Source of the DNA: Rhyzopertha dominica
Taxonomy: Eukaryota > Arthropoda > Insecta > Coleoptera > Bostrichidae
Reading direction: 5' to 3'
Assembly: GCA_025024175.1 (NCBI GenBank)
Contig: QCXZ01000041.1
Span: forward strand, 29,073,786 to 29,137,785
Length of the DNA stretch: 64,000 nucleotides
Every line of letters begins with the position of its first letter. Position 1 is the first letter of the stretch. The notes under the pieces are model-generated. The model saw only the letters and a list, made by a program, of their open reading frames with translations. It had not been told where the DNA came from and did no database searches. The translations under genes and the position numbers were made by a program. Positions 57,721-64,000 of this stretch are shown here, in pieces.

Positions 57721-60667
57721 ACGATTAGCTTTTATTATAAATATCAAGAGTAGACAGTAACGTGTTACAGATATACTTTTCCAAGACTTATAGATATGTA
57801 GTTTTTTATATTTTTTAAGTATTGAAACCATTATGATGCAGTTTTTGAAAATAATAGTAGAGTCGTTAGGCGTGAAAAAGAGAAAGACCTCGATCGATCA
57901 TGGGCCACTACTAAAATAACTATATACCAATTAAAGTTTGACGATATTTGCTTATATAATAGATAATTGAAATACTCAGGAAATAATTATGAAGGAATCT
58001 TTTAAGTACCTAATGTCTTAAATGCGTTTTGCATTTGCAATATCCTGATCTTAAGAATTGAAACATTGCACGATACTAATAATTGTTATTATTCTTTAAC
58101 TCGAACACTTTACAGTATATAGGTAGGCATGTTTAGTCTATTGCGCGATGCACAACTTCCCTATGAATAAAGTTTTGTGTTCTAGATTCAAAAATTCAAT
58201 AAAGCTCCAGGGTAAAGTACATACATACACATCATCTTTTTATGCAAGTGTGTTAAACTAACAAACTATTGGCTAAACTTGATCCTTTTCTATATAAAAT
58301 GTAATGTGATCTATTTAAAAAAAATAATACAATTACGAACGTGCATTTGTTCTTTGCATTCGTTTATTTTTACGTTTAATGTGTTTTTTCATATTATTTT
58401 CTATATACAACAGAAAAAAATATTCTGACGAATAAAAAGTGTTACGGATACTGACGTTGGTGCAACAGGCATTCGTACATGATCAGTTTTCCAATTACAT
58501 TCACACATGCAAATAAAGTTACCGTGAGTCTCGGCACTCACACCTTTTCTGTAACTAGTAGTCCTTGCAATTCTAAAAGATATTCATTCGAAAGATCTTT
58601 TAAGTGTTTTAAAAATATCTGTTTCATTGATATAGTTATATACTGGCTATATATAAAATATTATAATCGTTTCGATCCGATTTTTAACTTTGCTTTAAAG
58701 TGTAATAAATCATGACTGCGGGGACTACTTATAATCACACATTAACCATCTACATCATATGCATATCTTGGATATAATTATGGTGTAAGAGAAACTAATG
58801 GTAACGATACACGTAACTATAATAATTATTCATTGCTTACTATAAAAAAGCAACATATAGCACAACACGTTTCGGGCGGTTTAAAAAATATTTTCTAGAT
58901 TTTCATTTTTACATTTTGTATATTACGAAACAAATGTCGTTCAAAACATGAGTTTTGTGATGGTAGAAAGCGTTTATCGAGAGCATCATTAATGATGTGA
59001 TACACATCATCTCTTGTTTCTAGTTCAGAACAAATTATAGCTACAGATAATCCAAAGGTAATCTTTTGCAGCTGTGGCCATCCCAAATGTAGATTTTAGA
59101 AGTTTTTTCATTTTCTTAACTACATCTAACATTTTTTAGCGTTGCATTACAGTTGTACAGAACNCACCCGTTCTCTCAATTCTCCTGCCAATGACGCATG
59201 TGCAACTGAATTGCGGGCAAAACGATTTATGAATGACTGATTTATTGCTACCTCTTTAAGTGTAATTTATTTGGGGCCTATAAAGAAGTACGCTTTTTTA
59301 CAGATATTTGAAGTACACTATCTCACCTCATTGGGCGGTTATTTAACAGAATTTAACCCAACCTTGCCTTTTTCTGAGAATACGTTCACTGCAACTGAGA
59401 TTATGGCAAAATTTAAACCACCCAATTATGCATCGACACTAGATTTTAACCTATTCACAGTAGTGCCATATTGCAGTTGAATTTAACCCACGTTGTAGAA
59501 TCAGGAGACTACTCTTTAAATCGGTATTAATTTTAATTTCAGCTGAACTTATTCCTTTAAGATTTTCCTCCTGGCCAATTGTGATGATCCAAAATTATTT
59601 GAAAATAGAATAATACACAATCGGAGAAGAGTTTACTACTTACACTTACTTCAATTTGATATTTGGACCTAACTTCAAATGTGGCCGCTCTAAGAGCCCA
59701 ATCTTTTTTTTATAAACAGAACCCATGCCTTTTTCGTTCCTGATTTTTTGTCAAGCAAAATAATCTAAAACCAGTCTCTGACCGATTCTTATAGTTGGGA
59801 AGGCATAATCTTGCATTTTGATAACGCTACTTCACTAAGCCACGGAATAAACAAATACCTAACCAGAATACGCACTTCCGTCAACACCCTATACTATTTT
59901 GTGTCCCAGCCGCCATTTTGTCAGGATATAAAGCTACATTTACACGATTGTAATAAAGCTTGCTTTACACTTCTGTCATAGAAGTTTCTTCTGCGTATCT
60001 GTTATTATCCATAAAGGCACTGTTAAAATATCAACATTTATTGTTCTTATGACTGCAGTAAAATTAAGTTATCACATACCAGTAAACACCTACAATTTTT
60101 GATCACCTTTGAAACTTGTGGATAATGCCAAATGAAGTACCTCGTGTGTTTGTCAACTGGCGTAAGTGGATGAAGAAGCAAGAATTGTACTGTATGAGGT
60201 TGTAATTAGTTGTGTAAATCATTTAGTAAGATTTCTTCTTCAAAATGTTAACTGCACACTATACCATCAATGAAGATTTTCTACATATTCCATTAGGTCC
60301 TCGCCACCACATGCTGTTTAGCTGTGTTTCAAATATTAAGTCAAATTAAGAAAAACCATCACTCGCAACAGAAAACCTCTAAACATCCTTTGGAAAGCTA
60401 AAAAAGTAGTCGGTTCCAGCATACCTACGTCTACTGTTGCACTGCATTACTTACGTACGTAATTTACTTAACACGTGTGTAATCGTTTAACGGCGGTGAG
60501 CCGTTGACATTTGTCAGTCAGTGTCAGTATCCACAAAACATGGCGGATTGAAAATGCGCGGACCCTTACACCCAGAGTGCTTATTCTGGTTAATTTATTT
60601 TTCTGTGACGGTACCCTCTACATAGAGGAACACTACATATCCTTAAAGTCCCTAGATAAATAAAGTA
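57721..60667. other. No gene recognised
   Basis: Only short ORFs, without motifs (58479-58715, 58895-59086, 59271-59480). Short cgccattttg and catggcgga phrases near 59912 and 60540 resemble the end of the MITE that follows and may be older fragments. One N near 59164. Confidence 0.4.
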
Positions 60668-61123
60668 CCGTAATTGTCCGCCATTTTAGGGCATAATATT
60701 AGCAAGGAGATGGGAGAGGGAACCAAACCAATCAAATTTAACATTAAAGATTATAAAACTGTCAGATGTAAAAGTACCATTGCTTTGGTATATAAGCAAA
60801 ACCAGTTCTATGCCGTGTTGTCTACACTAGACCTAAACTGCACTGATGAGCTGTAATGACAGCGAAATAGTACTATCTGCAGTTGGTTGAGGTGTAGACA
60901 GAACAGCATAGACATTCATTTTAATGTCAGATGTAAAGTTTTGATGTATAAAACGCGATGCCAATTATGTAGGGAAAAGTCAAACAACACTGCATCAGAA
61001 CCTGGTATCTGCCAGTTCTCTAATCCTTAAGGTCTGGTTTGATAGTTGGTTCCCTCTCCCATATCCTTTATAAATATTTAAATTTCCCGCCGTTATTTTG
61101 TCCTAAATGGCGGACTATTGCTG
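60668..61123. mobile_element. MITE of 456 bp with TA-flanked inverted ends
   Basis: Left end TA-CCGTAATTGTCCGCCATTT; right end reverse-complemented TA-CAGCAATAGTCCGCCATTT. Further in, gatgggagagggaaccaa (left) and ggatatgggagagggaacca (right, reverse-complemented) form a second inverted block. TA flanks suggest Tc1/mariner mobilisation. The 60674-60856 ORF inside is incidental. Confidence 0.75.
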
Positions 61124-64000
61124 TACTTTATCTACATAAGGACTTGCGTATCATTATAAGTTGCCGCCATCTGCCTCTATCCACCTTCTTTCTAAAACAT
61201 AAGTTTTTGTTAGAAATTTGCTGAGGGATATATAGTGAATAAATAACGGTTTAATGATTACATTAGACATAATTTACTCTTGAAAAGAAAATAATATTTT
61301 CGCTAGTCCAAAACTAAGATAAATTAGATTTTGGCACTAAAGAACAGAGTCCACAATTCTTATGTCCTACTTTTTTTTAAATATAACCAAAATCCACTTT
61401 ACTCTCTTTAACCCAAACCCATATTTGTCTTGGTGTATTATTCTGCAGAAATTTGGCTTCATGTAGTACAGTTTCTTTGAAGTTTTTAGTTAAACCTTTT
61501 CTTGATAGACATTGATATGCCTAAATGAAAGAGCGTCATTTAATAACACGATTTTATTTTTGTAGTTTTCTCGGAAAATGTAGATTATTTCTTTGTGTTA
61601 ACAGTGACGCATTTTTGGCACTTTTTTAGCATTAAAGTTATGATTTAATGGAAAAGAAAGAAAAGGGGACAAGAATTAGTGATGAGTGGATAAGTTTGCC
61701 CCAATCAGAGGGATTGGGAGTTATGTATGTAGGATTTTCTGTGACCGATGTAGGAAGCTTCAACGCTTGAAGGAGCATTCGGAATATTAATGGAACAGTG
61801 TCGCAAACGTTCCTCCATTAAGATGAACTAGCGCCGGATGGAACGTGACGGCATTAAGCGGGCAAACAATGATGACCAAGACTATCAACTGTTTCTAAGC
61901 TTTAATTGAATCCAGCACATATCATATCAAGTATATCTTGGAATATGGAGAGTAGGACGCCCCTAGTGATTTACTGCAAAACTTCTACGCTTCCTGCAAG
62001 TTGTGCAAACTGAGAGGAGATACGTTTGAAGCTGTGCTCCTGAAATGAAAGCTCGTATGTCTTGTTGACCAGTTGTGGCGAGATCGTTTTAGTTTGTCTT
62101 CCACAGTGTCGCATTGCATGAAGATATCACGTAGAGTTTTTACTTACTCTATTATTCAAACGCGCTTTACAACAGTGATATTTTAATTAGAATTAAACAA
62201 ACTTAAAAGGATGTTGTTATTTATACCATCTATACTCCAAAAAGCTTTGCTATAAAGACTAAAATTATGCGGTTTTATAAAAGCCCATTGACTGAAACAG
62301 TCTTATTACTGTTCGCTATTTATTCATAACACCGATTCGACCTATTATTATTCCGTAGCATGATGTTCCTATTTTAGTTTAGATATAAAAGAAATTCAAT
62401 TATTATTTAATTTTCAAAATTTACTATGTCTTACAAACGTGTGTTGCAAATTGGGAAACATAAAGTATAAACATAAACTCACTTACAAGCTGTTTAGCAT
62501 ATCGGCAAGTACCGAATTACCTAATTGTTCATTATTATTGCCTAACTATTACACTTACGACAAGATATAACATTGAACTGCCACCGACATTTACCTATTT
62601 ACTGATCTATAGGTTTTGTATTATTGTGTAACCCCATCATAACAACTTAGCATTTCTTATACTCGTATGCATTATTTCCATTAAGTTGAGCATGTTTTAT
62701 TATAATTCTCACAATTTCATTGTCGTTGATGCTAATGGATGTGACTAGAGACACGATTCCGCCCATATAAATAAGAAATAACACAAAAATAATATTGTAT
62801 GCATAATATAAAAATAAAATTTAGCCATTGGTGTGACGAGCCTGGCAAATNATATGAAATTATATTAAAAACAAAATACTAGAATTGTTGTACTACGATG
62901 TTAGTAATTGGACATTTTTAACTAATCCTCAGGTTAAATTCACCAAAAACGAGTATTAGCAATTGCACAGAACTCTACAGGATAAGTATGCATAAAAACC
63001 GTTTCAGTTTTTGAAACAGAAAAACGCCATACGTTTACGTGTACAATAAATCTTTTTAGTGTATTCAGTGCCTGCATGTCTGCTTGCTTATCGTTTGAAT
63101 TTCTAACTTTCGGATATAAGGTGCAATACAATTTCTTTCGTTTTTTTGTTCGGTTCCGTTCAATAGCGCGACGTGCATTGAACACCAGCTCAGGTTCGTA
63201 GACATGGAAGAAGCATTAGCAAGCTGCAGTATGTCATATAACCGTAAGCAGCCCCAAAAGCACTGCTGCATTAATTTTTGTTTTAAAAGGAAACCCCAAA
63301 GCTTCTATCTACAATCTACAAACTATATACTTGGAAATATATCTGACCTTTCCCAGCAATACACCTCTTTCAAATTACATATTTTTTAGCAATAACCCAG
63401 TAGCTATAATATATAATTTGTATCGAATTGAGCATAGTAACACCCTTTATATAATGTTTCTAACAATTCTGGTCTCGTTCTAACTGGTATGTTGAAAAAT
63501 CTCCCTTGCATAAGAATTTATATTAAAATTAATTGCAAATAATATCCTATCAACCAATACCTAGACCCACCTTTAAACGTGGACTTGTATCACGCCACAC
63601 TTTAAGAGTCAGGATATGCATCTAGTAGAATCTTAAGAACTATTACGTAAGTTGATACGGTTTGTAAGTACACAGATCTCAGTTCTTATTACCCAATGAG
63701 CATTTCAGCCCATTGGAAAAGCCCGGCGAAAAAAAAAACAAAAGAAAACTACTTCGAATGATTAATCTTTATCATATTTAATTAAACATCAAAAATTGAA
63801 AACAGAAATACTTTAATTGATACGAACTGGTACTTGAAATAGCTACCCCTAGAGATAGCTGGTCATCCATTCAAAAGCTGTATACTCAAAACCTGCTTAC
63901 TTTAATTTTGCAATTAAATAATTCATAACTAACAATTGATCAAATAACACAAGAAAAGTAAGCATTGATTTATCGCTGATTCTGTTATATCGTTTAGTAC
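61124..64000. other. No gene recognised
   Basis: AT-rich with short ORFs only (for example 62940-63271, minus). No repeat, RNA gene or coding motif that I can support. One N near 62851. Confidence 0.45.

Noticed and set aside
57358..57722. Minus-strand ORFs of 70-90 codons
   Set aside because: Antisense shadows of the H2B pseudogene, GC-rich because of the histone code.

Overview
This is eukaryotic, AT-rich, gene-poor DNA, almost certainly from an arthropod and probably an insect. The evidence is the repeat content: I-like, Jockey/CR1-like and R2-clade LINEs, Gypsy-type LTR elements, Penelope-like elements (PLEs), hAT and Tc1/mariner-type DNA transposons, and fragments resembling insect THAP and mariner proteins. 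There is no operon structure, no long host ORF and no CRISPR array. Isolated N bases point to a draft assembly. I could not identify the species; the sparse genes and repeat load suggest a large genome, perhaps hemimetabolous (inference only).

Layout. 0-2 kb: a Tc1/mariner-like foldback MITE (235-1167), then a head-to-head pair of PLE-type ends with hammerhead-ribozyme-like cores (1381-1608). 2-10 kb: an unrecognised ORF (2616-3089), a 39-bp tandem repeat (3621-3800), a 300-bp foldback (7053-7356), a decayed copy of a transposon-like gene (7630-8810) and a nearly perfect 480-bp foldback (9098-9580). 10-17 kb: a complete but mutated I-like LINE on the minus strand (10069-16875, 13-bp target duplication). 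Its gag ORF is split by a 5'-truncated second LINE (14819-15967, 8-bp duplication). 17-21 kb: a THAP-type fragment holding a hAT MITE (17637-18537), a long-TIR foldback element (19851-20808) and a second broken THAP fragment.

24-31 kb: three truncated transposons abut: a hAT element (minus), a PLE with its catalytic core deleted (plus), and a Gypsy-type LTR element (minus) that keeps one LTR, its primer-binding site, gag and pol. 33-36 kb: a palindromic mini-element, a Gypsy RNase H fragment and a PLE 3' end with GIY-YIG-like coding and a further hammerhead-like motif. 40-44 kb: a second copy of the first MITE family and a decayed LINE (41548-43772). 44.5 kb: a GC-rich stretch that is the best candidate for a host exon. 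45-47 kb: a diverged tandem array with a period of about 120 bp. 48 kb: a 937-bp foldback. 50.5-53 kb: an R2-clade LINE fragment (minus) beside a Jockey-type LINE fragment (plus). 54.9 kb: a mariner-type transposase pseudogene. 57.4 kb: a histone H2B pseudogene. 60.7 kb: a 456-bp MITE.

Nothing here looks like a cooperating gene set; it is a layered transposon graveyard. The most interesting threads are the hammerhead-like cores lying in palindromic contexts, the cleanly datable nested LINE insertion, and an R2-clade element in DNA that shows no ribosomal flank by eye.
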